From the NCBI GenBank assembly GCA_035772735.1, contig JASDFA010000010.1:134481001-134545000 (forward strand): 64,000 bases of DNA, written 5' to 3'. Shown here piece by piece: positions 1-12,207 of this stretch. The notes under the pieces are model-generated. The model searched no databases, was not told the DNA's origin, and saw only the letters and a program-made list of their open reading frames with translations. The position numbers and the translations under genes were made by a program. This stretch comes from Datura wrightii (Eukaryota; Streptophyta; Magnoliopsida; Solanales; Solanaceae). How positions within the stretch are numbered: position 1 is the first letter of the stretch; every line of letters starts with the position of its first letter.

Positions 1-156
1 ATTCCCGACTATACTTCCTTCCCCCACAAGTCACCTGATGACTCGTGGGCTGTCCACACAAGTCGTGAGATGACTCGTCCTGAGGCTGCAACAAAATTTC
101 CCACTTTTTTCCTGTTTCAACTCCCGGATCCAATTTTGAGCTCCCGGGGTATAACA
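1..156 (-). repeat. E1 3' LTR, first 156 bp only (window-truncated)
   Basis: On the minus strand it begins TGTTATACCCCGGGAGC and matches 7437-7592 closely, including the run of GACTCGT/ACGAGTC words and the GCAACAAAATTTCCCAC stretch. The rest of this LTR lies left of the window. Confidence 0.92.
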
Positions 157-175
157 ATATCTCCCCCTGGGGAAT
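157..175 (-). other. E1 polypurine tract
   Basis: Minus strand CCCCAGGGGGAGATAT directly precedes the LTR start TGTTATA. This is where plus-strand DNA priming occurs in LTR elements. Confidence 0.85.
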
Positions 176-398
176 ATTCGTCCTTGAATGTTGGAAACAA
201 GTAGAAAATAGAAATATGCAATTATCATATTTAAATACTGATCATTTAAACTGAGAACTGATGCAATGACTACCTCCGATTCAAAATATTCAGCTGAACT
301 TAATTCGCAAATCACATACAAACCCATATACATAAAAGATACTTGAGTGCATGAACTGAACATGAAGCTAAATAGAGTTTTAGGTCAAAACTGATACC

Positions 399-1361
399 TC
401 AAGCTGACATTGAGCTGGTAGAGAATAAGTGTGGGTATTTAGCCATCATATCCGCTTCAGCTTCCCGCGTAGCTCTCTCAACATGTTGATTTCTCCATAA
501 CACCTTTATTGAAGCCACTTCCTTGTTCCTCAGCCTCCGAACCTGACGATCCAATATGTCAACTGGAACTTCCTCATAGCTGAGGCTATCCTTTACACCA
601 ATGCTGTCCACTGAGACTACTAAGGCTGGGTCTCCCAAACATTTCTTCAAAAGCGACATATGAAACACAGGATGCACAAAAGATAACTCTGAAGGTAAGT
701 GTAACTCATACGCTACCTTACCAACTCTTCACAAAACCCGGTAGGGACCAACATAGCAGGGACTTAGTTTTCCTTTCTTTCCAAATCGCATGACTCCCTT
801 CATGGGAGATACCTTTAGAAATACCCAATCATCCACCTCCAACTCCAACTCTCTCCTCCTCATATCAACATATGACTTTTGACGACTCTGTGCAGTTTTC
901 AGCCTTTTCCTTTTCAACTGAACCTTCACCACAGACTCATGAACTAAATATGGCCCTATTATAGCTGCCTCACCAACCTCAAACCATCCAATGGGAAATT
1001 TACATCTCCTCTCATAGAGAGCCTCGAATGTTGCCATTTGGATACTGGAGTGGTAGCTGTTATTGTAAGCAAACTCGATCAGGGGCAAGTGATCATCCCA
1101 ACTACCTTTGAAGTCCATCACACATGCTCTCAAAATGTCCTCGAGAGTCTGGATTGTTCGCTCCACTTGGCCATTCATTTGCGGATAAAAGGCTATGCTA
1201 AGCTTAACCTGAGTCCTAAGCCCCTTTTGAAAAGACCGCCAAAACTGGGAGGTAAACTGAGTACCTCGATCCGAAATAATGGACAAGGGCACTCCATGTA
1301 GCCGAACCAACTCTCGGATATACAATTTGGCATAATCATCCGCTGAGTCTGTGGTCTTCAC
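399..1361 (-). pseudogene. E1 integrase core, integrase C-terminus and chromodomain-like tail (relic)
   Basis: One minus frame from 1361 to 399 covers the second half of the integrase core. The second catalytic Asp is in SDRGTQF and the catalytic Glu in NGQVERTIQ, with exactly 35 residues between them (the D-X35-E spacing of the rve family). The GPY-type region near FGKKGKLSP and the tail with EVPVDILDRQVRRLRNKEV follow. A single in-frame TGA at 729-731, where the E2 relative has Arg, breaks the frame. The upstream half of the core is in another frame after an indel near 1365-1390. It would insert cDNA into chromatin; this copy is dead. Confidence 0.88.
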
Positions 1362-1389
1362 CGGTAGGAAATGTTGTAGCCTTAGTCAA

Positions 1390-3009
1390 CCTGTCCACCA
1401 CCACCCAAATGGAATTATATTGTTGGCGGGTACGAGGTAATCCTGTTATGAAATCCATGTTGATTTCTTCTCACTTCCAAGTAGGAATGCTGATGTCCTG
1501 AAGTACTCTTCCCGGCCTTTGATGCTCCACCTTTACTTGCTGACAGTTCGGGCACTTGGCTATGAATTCTGCAATATCCCTCTTTATGCCGTTCCATCAA
1601 TATATTTCTTGCAAGTCATGATACATCTTGGTGACACCCAAATGGATAGAATATTTTGATCCATGAGCCTCATGCAACATTCGACTCCTCAAATCATCGA
1701 CATCTGAAACACATAAGCGACCTTGGTACCGTAGCACACCATCTCCCCCTTGGTAGAAGACCTCGACCTTGTGATTTCGAACGACTTCTTTCAGCTTTAC
1801 CAAAATCGAATCCTCATCTTGTCTAGTTTTCACATCAGTTACCAAGGACGATTCTGACCCATTTTGGACAACAACACTGCCATCGATCGAGTCGACCAAC
1901 CTAACTCCCAACCTTGCGAGTTGATGTACATCTTTCATCAACTCCTTCTTTCCTTCATCCACATGAGACACACTCTCCATAGAGAGCCTACTAAGTGCGT
2001 CCGCTACCACATTAGCCTTACCCGGATGGTTAAGGACGCTCATATCATAGTCCTTAAGTAGCTCCAACCATCTCCTTTGCCGAAGATTGAGATACTTCTG
2101 CGTGAATACATATTGTAAACTCTTGTGATCGGTAAATACATCCACGTGGACCCCATACAAATAATGCCGCCATATCTTTAAGGCGAATACCACCGCGACC
2201 AATTCAAGGTCATGAGTTGGATAATTCTTCTCATGGACTTTCAACTATCTTGAGGCATATGCTATCACTTTCCCATGCTGCATCAACACACACCCAAGTC
2301 CGATCCTTGAAGCATCGCAATACACCATGAATCAGTCGGTACCCTTAGGTAGGGCCAACATCGGTGCTGAAGTGAGTTGAGTCTTCAACTTTTGGAAGCT
2401 CTTCTCACAAGCCTCTGACCATTGGAATTTCACCTTCTTCTGAGTCGACTTGGTCAACGGTGCTGCAATAGATGAGAAACCCTCAACAAACCTCTGATAG
2501 TAGCCAGCTAAACCCAAGAAACTCCGAATATCTGAAGGATTCACCAGTCTAGGACCATTCTTCATCGCCTCAACTTTTTGAGAACCTACAATTATGCCCT
2601 CACTCGATACCATATAGACCAAAAATGCTACGAAGTCCAACCAAAACTCACACTTGCTGAACTTGGCATATAATTGGTGATCCTTGAGAGTCTGAAGTAC
2701 TACTCTCAAGTGAGCGGCATGCTCATCCTCGCTCTGAGAGGATATAAGGATGTTATCAATGAATACAATCACAAACATATCCAGATATTAATTGAACACC
2801 TTGTTCATCAAGTCCATGAAAGCTGCAGGAGCATTCGTCAGTCCAAAAGATATAACTACAAACTCATAATAGCCATACCATGTCCAGAAGGCTGTCTTCG
2901 AGATATCACTCTCCTGAACTCTGAGCTGATGATACCCGGACCTGAGATCTATCCTTGAGAAACACTTGGCACCCTGAAGTTGGTCAAACAAGTCATCAAT
3001 CCTGGGCAA
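1390..3009 (-). pseudogene. E1 reverse transcriptase palm, RNase H and integrase zinc-binding relic
   Basis: A single minus frame runs from [13 protein letters not shown] (3009) through RT, RNase H ([24 protein letters not shown], then TDHKSLQYV) and the H2C2 integrase N-terminus. Stops interrupt it at about 2785 (TAA), 2332 (TGA), 1597-1599 (TGA) and 1471-1473 (TGA); the last two are tryptophan codons in relatives (TGG to TGA). The RT catalytic motif reads FIDN instead of the usual FIDD/YVDD, so one catalytic aspartate is lost by a G-to-A change. No functional polymerase can be made. Confidence 0.88.
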
Positions 3010-3038
3010 AGGGTACCTGTTTTTGACAGTGACTCTAT

Positions 3039-3795
3039 TTAATTATCGATAGTCAATACACATGCGAAGAGAACCATCCTTCTTTCGAACAAAAGAAATG
3101 GTGCACCCCATGGAGACTTGCTCGGTCTAATAAAACCCTTATCTAACAAGTCCTTCAACTTCTCTTTTAACTCTTTCAGCTCGGCCGAAGCCATCCTGTA
3201 AGGAGGAATAGATATAGGTTGCGTGTCGGGAAGAAGGTCAATACCGAAATCAATCTCCTGCTCAGGAGGAACACCTGACAAATCATCGGGAAAGACCTCC
3301 GGATACTTACATACTACTGGGACTAACTGGATAGTCAGGGTTTGGGACTCGACATCCTTAACCCTTACTAGATGGTACATGCAACCCTTAGAAATCATCT
3401 TCCTAGCCTTAAGGTAGGAAATGAATCGATCTACAGGCACAACTGAACTACTCTTCCATTCTAAGACTGGCTCACCCAGAAATATGAACTCTACTGCTTG
3501 GGTTCTACAATTAACTGAAGCATAACATGCAAATAGCCAATCCATGCCGAGAATAATATCGAACTTGATCATGGCTAACTCTATCAAATCTGCTGAGGTG
3601 ACCTTATGAAGGACTGAAACTGGGTAACCTCTATAAATCTGTCTAGCCATAACTGAGTCACCTATTGGAGTAGAAATTGAGAAGGGTTCTGACAAGACTT
3701 CAGGGCTAACTCCAAAGCTACTAACCACATAAGGTGTCACAAAAGATAAGCTACAGATCTAGTAAAGCATAAACATCAATATGGAAAACTCGCAA
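3039..3795 (-). pseudogene. E1 aspartic protease and start of RT (relic)
   Basis: The minus frame from 3740 carries the retropepsin body (IILGMDWL flap/C-terminal signature, then the FISYLKARK linker) and reaches the RT N-terminus ([27 protein letters not shown]). Just upstream the catalytic Asp-Pro-Gly region is destroyed: after ALLD comes Leu and then a TAG near 3760. A one-base indel near 3110 shifts the frame into the next RT block. The protease would mature Gag-Pol. Confidence 0.85.
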
Positions 3796-3842
3796 CATAC
3801 CAGTGACCACATTCGGGGAGACCTCCTGCTCCTGACGAGATG

Positions 3843-5048
3843 CTAAAGCATATAATCTATTCTAGCTCTGATCATCAGTTGTGCTAATAGATGCCCCCTG
3901 ATGTGCTGAGCGTATGGGAGGGGTTGCTGAGCTAGAAGTTGGGCCCCCAAATTGATCCTGTCTCGCAGTTGGACAATCTCTAAGCATGTGTCCAGGCTGT
4001 CCACACCTAAATCAAGCACCTGAACCTGCCAAACACTAGCTTGTGTGCCCCCAACCACATCTGCGAGAAGCTGGGATGCTAGAATCTGCAGGTCTGCTGC
4101 TCTAACCCCTCGAGCCTGATGCTCGCCCTCTCTTATCATGTCTATGTCGGGATGGCACACTCAATGTTGAAGGAGCCGGGGTGGATGATCTCTGGTGAGT
4201 CTGCTCTCAGGCCCACCATCGAACCTCTGTTGAGAGAATCTATGGTCCTCGGTCTTGGCCCTCTTGGCCATCTTAGCCTCCCTCTCTCTCGAATGCGCCA
4301 CCTCCATCTGCTAGACGTACAACTCTACCCATGGGAAATCCATATCCTGATGGAGCATAGTAGTCCTGCAATTGTTGTCCAAAAATCCCGCTACTCTATG
4401 GACAAATCTACTTACCCGCATCCTCTGATTGGCTACCAACTCTGGGGCATTTTTTGATAGGCGAGTGAACTCAAGGGCATACTCTTGTATAATCATTCTC
4501 CCTTGCTTCAAATTCACGAACTCAGTTGCCTTCTGCTCCCTCATCTCCCGAGGGAAGAACCGGTCTAGAAATACAACATGGGACTCTTCCCAAGTGACCG
4601 GACTTGCTCCTGCGACCCTGATATCCTTCCATTGGCGGAAGCAGGTGTGCGCGACCCCTTTTAGTTGATAAGAGGACAACTCAACACACTCAAACCCATT
4701 TACCCCCATGACTTGGGTGATCTTGACAATCTCCTCCACGAACTCATGTGGGTCCTCATCTACCTTGGACCTAAGGAACTCCGGGGGGTTCATCCGCAAG
4801 AAGTCTCTAACTCGAGCCGCCGCTGCTGCGTTGCTATTTTGCGGAACATGCGCAATGGCCTGCTGATTGACTTGAGTGGTCAAGGCCTATGCAAGCATCT
4901 GAATAGCGGCTCGGAACTCAACATGGGCAGCTGGCTCTGGTGCCTTGGGCTCCTGAACTGGTGGGGCTTGCTGATGCCCATGACAATTGCCATCCTCGTT
5001 ACCTTCACCATCTCCATTCCTCCTTTCATTCACTCTTCGAGGAGCCAT
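3843..5048 (-). pseudogene. E1 gag (relic) with zinc knuckle
   Basis: The probable start is the ATG at 5046-5048 (MAPRRVNERRNG). The frame continues to 4311 with a retrotransposon gag core (RDFLRMNPPEF; QLKGVAHTCFRQWK; FFPREMREQKATEFVNLKQG). It contains TAG stops at 4887-4889 and 4311-4313, both at positions where related copies have Gln (CAG to TAG). Farther down, the CX2CX4HX4C knuckle is visible near 3960-4020, but its first Cys codon has become TGA and the surrounding frame is shifted. Gag would form the virus-like particle and bind RNA. Confidence 0.86.
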
Positions 5049-5241
5049 GATTCTGAAATTGCAAAAAGCACGAATTAGAAGGATAGAAAGATTTTTCATC
5101 TCATGACATAGATCATGAAAGAAGAGAACATTTCCTAGACGTCTCATAGCCTCTTCATCATAAGTGTGGCGCGCGTCACACCCATGAAAAAGACTCTACT
5201 CAACGCGGCTTTCAAACACCCTAGGACACTTCAAAACCTAT

Positions 5242-5254
5242 GGCTTTGATACCA
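5242..5254 (-). other. E1 primer-binding site (tRNA-iMet type)
   Basis: Minus strand TGGTATCAAAGCC lies 4 bp inside the 5' LTR end. The canonical initiator-Met site is TGGTATCAGAGCC, so there is one mismatch. Confidence 0.85.
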
Positions 5255-5258
5255 AGTT

Positions 5259-7592
5259 TGTCATGACCCGAACGGCTGCCCGGATCACAACATAGAACAA
5301 GGAGCCCTGAGAGACCCCAAGTCGACCCATGGCATAAGCATATATCTAAATCAACCAAGAGATTGAATAATCGACAATACAATCATAGCGGAAGTCTAGC
5401 TTGAATATCACATCAGAATATAAAATCCGAAGCTGAATACATACATATCTCTGAATAGCCTCTAAACATGATGAGTTGATGGGACAAGACCCCAACTAAC
5501 TCAACAAGTTGAAAACTCAAATACATAAAGAAAAGATAGATAGTCGGGTCCTCAAAAGATGAGGACTCACCAATAAGCAGACGCTAACTCCAATAAGCTG
5601 TCTAAGAGCGGGGCTAAAGCTGAGAGCCGGGTCCTGTATCATGAAACGATACAACATAGAAGTAAGGGGTCAGTACGTGGAATGTACCGAGTATGCAAGG
5701 TAAGTAAAATCGCTAAAGTAAGTAAAAATCTTTTAAAACACAATGCATTAATTAAACATAAACATTAATAAACTGAGAGTAGGGCTTGCATGAATTCTTT
5801 CTAAAATCATGATCTTTTCATAACATGACAATTCATATCTTTATACGTCAAACTAACTCGAATTACTCAAGCTGCAATATGATATTTATAGAAAAGCTGA
5901 ATATTGAGTCAAACTTACTTTTAGAACATACATGTATATATAATAATCATGAGTAATGAATATGCATATCTAAATTATATAGAATTATGGGAGACTCATC
6001 ACTTAATCGACATACCATGATAGAGCTTAAGTGGTCCCAACTAATACACTCAAGTGGGCAGAGCCGTCCAAAACCTTGCCAGGGCTAAGGACACTACCAT
6101 GATATCGATATCAAGATCATGGGCCGTTAGGGCCGGGGATAGCTCACGAGGGAGGTCCCAATAATATAATAGTATCAACCCGTTGACGTGTAGTTCTGGG
6201 GCATAGGGTGATCGACCCTTAGCCCGCTCGGTGCTAGACTCTTCTCCCAAAACATGCAAATGCTCTACATCGTATATAACGAAGCTCAACACTGTCTATT
6301 TATGAAGCTCAATAATCAAATACATCCCAAATACAAAACCATGCATATGAGAAGCTTTAGTTCAAAACATACCACAAGCTGAAAATATACTTGGGAGCCT
6401 TTGCTCCAAAACCATGTGGTAAGCTATGCGTAGAAAGACTTAACTCAAAACATACCACAAGCTAGAATATAAAATTTGGGAGTCTTCGCTCCAAAACAAT
6501 GTGGTAAGCTAAGTTCGAGAAATAAATCTCATTTAAACTTAACATGTGGTCATTGCTCAAGGATTTATCATAGTTAGAAATACTCAATTCTCATTGAAAA
6601 TATACTTATAAACATGGGTAGCTTCAAATCATGATTTTCATCATAATATCTCATCATTATCACATTTACTTCACAAATCTCACTTTTCATGATCATATCA
6701 TCAATGGGCTTCAACATTCATAAGGCTAGAAACAAAATTTTAATTGAAATCATTATAAAATCAGGTCATGGTTCACAATTTGATAATAAAATCATAATCA
6801 ATTTATACCCATGTGAAGAAATTTAAGATTCATGCATTTGGGTAAAACCCCCATAACTTGATCATAGGGAATTCTCTTACTTAGATAGAAACTGGGCATG
6901 GGTGTGGAAGGAAACACCCACTCATAACCCTACATACCTGTAAAGGATAGAGTCTACCACTTCTCTGATTGCCCAAGAAGTTTGAATGAAAACTTTGAAG
7001 ACTTTCTTTAGATCACCTCCTCAACCTCTCAAGTTTGCATGCATGGAAGGAAATAACTTAGAATAGGTTTTCCCTTTATAAAATCCACTAAAACGAGCCT
7101 TAAACGATGTAGCTTAGGCTTTAGGAACTTAGGAATTATAAAAATGGCCTTACTAGATTTGCAGGAAATTACTGCCAGGTGGTCCTAACGGACGACCTGA
7201 CGACTCGTGGTCCAGAGAAATGACTCATCACCCTGCTTGTCAAGTACACTGCCTTGTCTATCCTCTTGGGCTTTTAACCGGTCACTTCACGGCTTGTTAG
7301 GAGTGACCATGACTCGTGGTCACCAGTCGTTGAGTACACTACCTTAACTCTTCATTTTTCACTCACCTCTTCCCACGGCTCGTTACTTCCTCCAACGAGT
7401 CGTGGTCAGCTTCCATTGGGTACACTGCCGATCCAATTTCCCGACTATAAGTCCTTCCCCCACGAGTCACCTGATGACTTGTGGGCTGTCCTCACGAGTC
7501 GTGAGATGACTCGTCCTGAGGCTGCAACAAAATTTCCCACTTTTTCCCCGTTTCAACTCCCGGGTCGATCTTTGAGCTCCCGGGGTATAACA
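5259..7592 (-). repeat. E1 5' LTR (2334 bp)
   Basis: On the minus strand it runs from TGTTATACCCCGGGAGC (ending at 7592) to GGGTCATGACA (5259). The right end matches the partial 3' LTR at 1-156. The body is AT-rich. The first ~400 bp of U3 carry a dense cluster of GACTCGT/ACGAGTC words. Small open frames inside it (for example 6050-6292) show no family similarity. Confidence 0.92.
7190..7530. repeat. Cluster of short ACGAGTC / GACTCGT palindromic words in E1 U3
   Basis: At least eight copies or near copies of GACTCGTGG or its complement fall in ~340 bp, in both orientations, for example ACGAGTCGTGGT near 7399 and CACGAGTCGTGAG near 7494. Related clusters occur in the LTRs of E2 and E5. They may be enhancer or protein-binding sites; this is inference. 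Confidence 0.7.
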
Positions 7593-8496
7593 CAAAAAGT
7601 TCTTGTGAATCTTAAAACATCATTTGAAACATGAAGGGGATTGACCCATATATTAAACATAGAGAATTTCATAAATTGCGTTTCATACACTTGAATTCAT
7701 TAACTTGAGAAGGGATTTGGGTATTAGAGTGAAGGGAAACTCTTATTCATGATCCTACATACCTGGGTAAGCTGATTCTACACCCTTCCTTGAAAGCCCA
7801 AGAGATTTGAGGAGGAACTTGAAGAATTGTAGACTTGATCTCCTATGGGATTCTCTAAACTTGCATGCATGGGGAGGGAATCGGTTAGAATAGGCTAAAC
7901 CCTCTTAATATCCTCCTAACTGAGCTTAAAACAACGTAGTTTAGGGCTTAGTAGCTTAGAAATTATGGAAATGTCCTTACTTTAATTGCAAAAAAATTTA
8001 CTCTACCAGGTGCCACGACTCACACCACAAGTTGTACCTCCATCCCACTCTGTAGTCACCACTGATTTCCTTAACTTCTCGAAAGTTTTCCACTGGTCAG
8101 ACCACGACTCGTACCACCAACCTACGAGTCGTTAGGTCCACCTGTAGTCAACGCTTCCAAGATCCTTAGTTCCTCCTCACTGGTGTAGGCCACAACTCAT
8201 TTTTTCACCCTATGAGTCGTACCCTGACTCGTTCCCTCCAAATAAATGCAAAAAATATCCCTTACGACTACTGACCACAGCTCATCCTAGGACTCGTGAC
8301 ATGTTCTCATGAGTCGTACCTTGACTCGTTATTAAAAGGCCTCCTGCTGCAGATTCTGACCACGAATGATACCATGACTCATTACTCCTTTTCACGATTC
8401 GTACTACGAGTCATTTTGAGTCGTTTTTTTCAACATTTTTTTGCTGATCACGCTTTAAATCCTAAGTCTAGTCTTAGGAACCTTTGGGGTATTACA
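7593..8496 (-). repeat. E2 3' LTR, U3-side part (~900 bp)
   Basis: It aligns with 14790-15706 along its length (shared runs such as GAAACATGAAGGGGATTGAC and GGGAAACTCT). The GACTCGT/ACGAGTC cluster lies at ~8010-8420. The left edge at 7593 is the E1 junction. Confidence 0.9.
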
Positions 8497-8512
8497 ATAT
8501 CTCTCCCTTGAG
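8497..8512 (-). other. E2 polypurine tract
   Basis: Minus strand TCAAGGGAGAGATAT sits next to the LTR start TGTAATACC, at the same place as the E1 tract. Confidence 0.8.
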
Positions 8513-8732
8513 AATATTCGTCCTCGAATGTGGGTAAACATACTGGATAACAAGGGAATCCCAAATACTAATTATCTAAAGCTGAGAATTGACGGAGTGA
8601 CTGACTCCAGACTAAGATACATGACTGAACTGAATTCTTGAATCACACATACACAAGCACTGGCATAAATGAAACTGGGAGACATGAACTAGACATGAAA
8701 CTGAATAGAGTACTAAGGAGGAAACTGGTACC

Positions 8733-9984
8733 TCAAGCCCAAACTGAGATGGAAGGGAAAAGATATGGGTATTTAGCCATCATATTTGCTTTGGCTTCCC
8801 ACATAGCTCCCTCGACAAGCTGATTTCTCCATAGAACCTTTACTGAAGCTACTTCTTTTTTCATCAACTTCCAAACCTGACGATCAAGGATTTCAACTGG
8901 AACCTCTTCATAGCTAAGGCTATTCTTTACACCAATGCTCTCTATCGGAACAACAATTGTAGGATCACCAATGCACTTCTTCAAGAGCGATACATGGAAA
9001 ACTGGATACACTGATGCTAACTCCACGGGTAACTCCAACTCATCGGCCACCTTGCCAACACGTCTCATAATCCTGTACGGGCCAACCTATTTCTGAATCT
9101 CATCACTCCCTTCATGGGAGATACTTCCGGAAACACCTAATCATCAGCTTCAAATTTGAGTTCTCTCCTTCTCACGTCCACATAGGACTTTTGACAACTC
9201 TAAGATGTTTTCAACCCTTCTCTTATAAGTTGAAATTTCTCCATGGCCTTATGAACTAAATCTGGCCCTATCAACATAGCTTTACCTACTTCAAACCAAC
9301 CAATAGGTGACCTACACCTCCGCCCATAAAGAACCTCAAACAGGGCCATCTGAATGCTGGAGTGATAGCTATTGTTATATGCAAATTCGATAAGAGGCAA
9401 ATGATCCTCCCAACTACCTTTGAAGTCAATCACACATGCTTTCAACATATCCTCACGAGTCAGAATGGTCCACTCGGCCTGACCATCTGTCTGCGGGTGA
9501 AAAGCTGTGTTAAGCTTGACTTGAGTACCAAGTCCCTTCTGAAACGACTTCCAAAATTATGAAGTGAACTGAGTACCTCTATATGATATGATGGAAAAGA
9601 GAACACCATTCTTCTAAAATAACTCCCAAATATACAATTTAGCATAATCCTCCGCTAAGTCAATTGTTTTGACAGGTAGAAATGGGCTGCTTGAGTTAGC
9701 TTGTCTATAACCACCCAAATAGAGTCATACTATCGACGTGTACGAGGCAACCCTGTGATGAAGTCCATATTGATCTCTTTCCACTTCTAAGTGGGAATCC
9801 TGATGTCTTGTAGCACACCTCTGGGTCTTTGATGCTCCACTTTCACTTGTTGACAGTTCGGACACTTAGCCACAAACTCCGCTATGTCCTTATTCATGCC
9901 ATTCCACCAATAGACTTTCCATAGATCACCGGTACATCTTGGTGGCACCTGGATGTATAGAATATTGGGAACCATGAGCCTCAT
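8733..9984 (-). pseudogene. E2 integrase and C-terminal module (relic)
   Basis: Three open pieces are collinear with E1. 9787-9984 is the H2C2 zinc module and linker (CPNCQQVKVEHQRPRG). 9200-9448 is the late core (LPLIEFAYNNSYHSSIQMALFEVLYGRRCRSP). 8733-9068 is the tail (YEEVPVEILDRQVWKLMKKEVASVKVLWRNQ). Between them the frame is broken by stops and indels, notably around 9450-9780, where the first half of the catalytic core should be. Confidence 0.85.
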
Positions 9985-11500
9985 GCAACATCCGCTCTGT
10001 CAAATCATCAACATCTAGAACACGAAAATGACCCTGATATCGAAGTACACCATCTCCCCTTTGGGAGAAGACCTCTACCTTCTGATTCTGAACTACTTCC
10101 TTCAAATTTACTAAAATAGGATCCTCATCTTGTCTAGCCTTGAGCTCAGTCACGAAAGAAGATTTTGAGGCATTCTGAACAAAGACACCACCATCCGTTG
10201 AATCAACAAGGTGAACCCCTAATTGAGCAAGCCTATGGACATCCTTCACTAACTCTTTCCTTCCATCCTCTGCATGAGAAACACTCTCCATGGATAGCTT
10301 GCGAAGAGCATCCGCCACTACATTGGCCTTGCCCAGATGATAAAGGACACTCATGTCATAGTCCTTGAGTAGCTCTAACCAACTCCTTTGCTGCAATTCA
10401 GTAGCCTTCTAAGTGAACACATACTATAAGCTCTTGTGGTTCGTGAGCACATCTACATGCACTCCATACAAGTAATGCCTCCAAATCTTCAAGGCAAACA
10501 CCAATGTTGCCAATTTTAGGTCATGTGTCGGGTAATTCTTCTCATAAATCTTAAGCTCTCTAGATGCATACGCAATGACCTTACCATGCTGCATCAACAC
10601 ACAACCAAGAGCAACCTTAGAGGCATCACAATATACCACGAATCCATTTGTATCCTCAGGTAGGGTCAATACCGGGGCTGAAGTGAGCCGAGTCTTAAGC
10701 TCTTGAAAACTCTTCTCACAAGCATCCAACCACTTAAATTTGACTTTTTTCTGGGTCAACTTAGTCAACGGTACTGAAATAGATGAAAATCCCTCAGCAA
10801 ACCTTCTGTAGTAGCCAGGTAAACCTAAGAAACTCTTGATATCTGAAGGACTAACTGGTCTAGGCCAATTCTTCACAACTTCTATATTTTGGGAGTCCAC
10901 TTGTACACCCTCACTTAACACCACATGACCCAAAAATGCTATTAAGTTTAGCTAAAAGTCACACTTGCTGAATTTAGCAAACAACCAGCGATCCTTAAAA
11001 GTTTGTAGCACAATCCTCAAATGAGAGGAATTCTCCTCCTTGCTCTGAGAATATACGAGAATGTCATCTATGAATATAATCCATGTCCAAATATGGCTTG
11101 AACACCCTGTTCATCAAATCCATAAAAGATGTAGGGGCATTCATTAGTGCCTAAGACATAACTACAAACTCATAGTGACCATACCGAGTCCTGAAGGCTG
11201 TCTTTGGATGTCACTCTCCCTAACTCTAAGCTGGTGATAATCGTACCTAAGGTCTATCTTTGAGAAACATTTAGCACCCTAAAGTTAGTTAAACAAGTTG
11301 TCAATTCTGGGAAAGGGATACTTGTTCTTGATTGTAACCTTGTTCAACTGCCGATAGTCAATGCACATATGAAAAGATCCATCCTTCTTCCAAACAAAGA
11401 GAACTGGTGCACCCCACGGGGATTTTCTAGGTTTGATGAATCCCTTATCTAGAAGATCTTTCAATTGCTCCTTCAACTCCTTTAGCTTAAATGGAGCCAT
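9926..11500 (-). pseudogene. E2 reverse transcriptase and RNase H (relic)
   Basis: 11285-11500 opens the RT ([36 protein letters not shown]). 10424-10933 covers the RT connection and RNase H ([18 protein letters not shown], then [27 protein letters not shown]). 9926-10396 ends RNase H and begins the integrase zinc module. The stretch with the FIDD catalytic box (~11050-11090) is scrambled by indels. RT would copy element RNA and RNase H would remove it; neither is possible here. Confidence 0.85.
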
Positions 11501-11509
11501 TATTTATGG

Positions 11510-12160
11510 AGGAATAGATATAGGCTGCGTATCAGGAAGAAGGTCAATACCAAAGTCAATCTCCCAATCGGGAGGAACTCCTGGTAAATCATCTGGGAAA
11601 ACCTCCGAATACTCACACACTATAGGAACTGAATGGAGAGACGGGGTCTCGGACGTAGCATCCTTAACCTGAACTAGATGGTAAACGCAACCCTTAGAAA
11701 TTATCTTTCTGGCCTTAAGTTAGGAAATATAGCGACCTACAAGTACAACTGAACTACCCTTCCACTCTAGGATTGACTCACCCAAAAACCAAAACTCTAC
11801 CACATGGGTTCAACAATTTACTGAGGCATAACATGCATGTAGTCAATTCATGCCAAATATAACATTAAAATCTGTCATATCTAACTGTACTAAATCTGCT
11901 GAGTTGACTTTATGAAGAACAGTGACAGGGCAATTTCTATATACCAGTCGAGCTATAATTGAGTCACTGAATGTAGCAGAGACTGAGAAGGTTCTGATAG
12001 GATTTTAGGATTGATTCCAAAACTACTAGAAACATAGGGAATCACAAAAGATAAGGTAGCCCCTGGATCTAACAATGCATAAATATCAAGATGAAATACT
12101 CGTAACATACCAGTGACCATATTTGGAGAGACCTCTTGCTCCTGAAGAGATAAGAGGGCT
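11510..12160 (-). pseudogene. E2 aspartic protease (relic)
   Basis: The catalytic region reads LLDPGATLSFV around 12050-12075 on the minus strand, so the Asp-Pro-Gly box kept in this lineage survives here, unlike in E1. Downstream the frame breaks within ~100 bp, and later protease sequence is found only in fragments. Confidence 0.75.
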
Positions 12161-12207
12161 CAAAACCTATTCTGACGCTGACCACTAACTGCACTAGTGG
12201 ATGCACC

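Larger units (their letters stand above)
1..7592 (-). mobile_element. E1: decayed Ty3/gypsy chromovirus-like LTR retrotransposon, inserted in E2
   Basis: The minus strand reads 5' LTR (5259-7592), tRNA-iMet-type primer site, gag, protease, RT, RNase H, integrase, C-terminal module, polypurine tract and the start of the 3' LTR (1-156), which is cut by the window edge. RT-RNaseH-integrase order defines Ty3/gypsy. The long LTRs and the conserved C-terminal module after integrase fit the Tekay/Del branch of chromoviruses; this clade call is inference. The 5' LTR abuts sequence that matches the middle of the E2 5' LTR, so E1 landed inside the E2 3' LTR. The second target-site copy lies outside the window. 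Coding parts carry both stops and frameshifts, so the copy cannot be autonomous. Confidence 0.93.

Noticed and set aside
1038..1301. Plus-strand frames opposite integrase and RT (also 1864-2061, 2674-2958, 3223-3417, 4119-5078, 9362-9562)
   Set aside because: They are antisense shadows of the E1/E2 gag-pol relics.
1415..1600. Minus frame within integrase
   Set aside because: It is the wrong frame: the true zinc-module reading is in the frame that continues from 2244, interrupted by TGA codons.
7593..7597. E1 target-site duplication
   Set aside because: The E1 left end lies outside the window, so the second copy cannot be seen and I do not claim a duplication.
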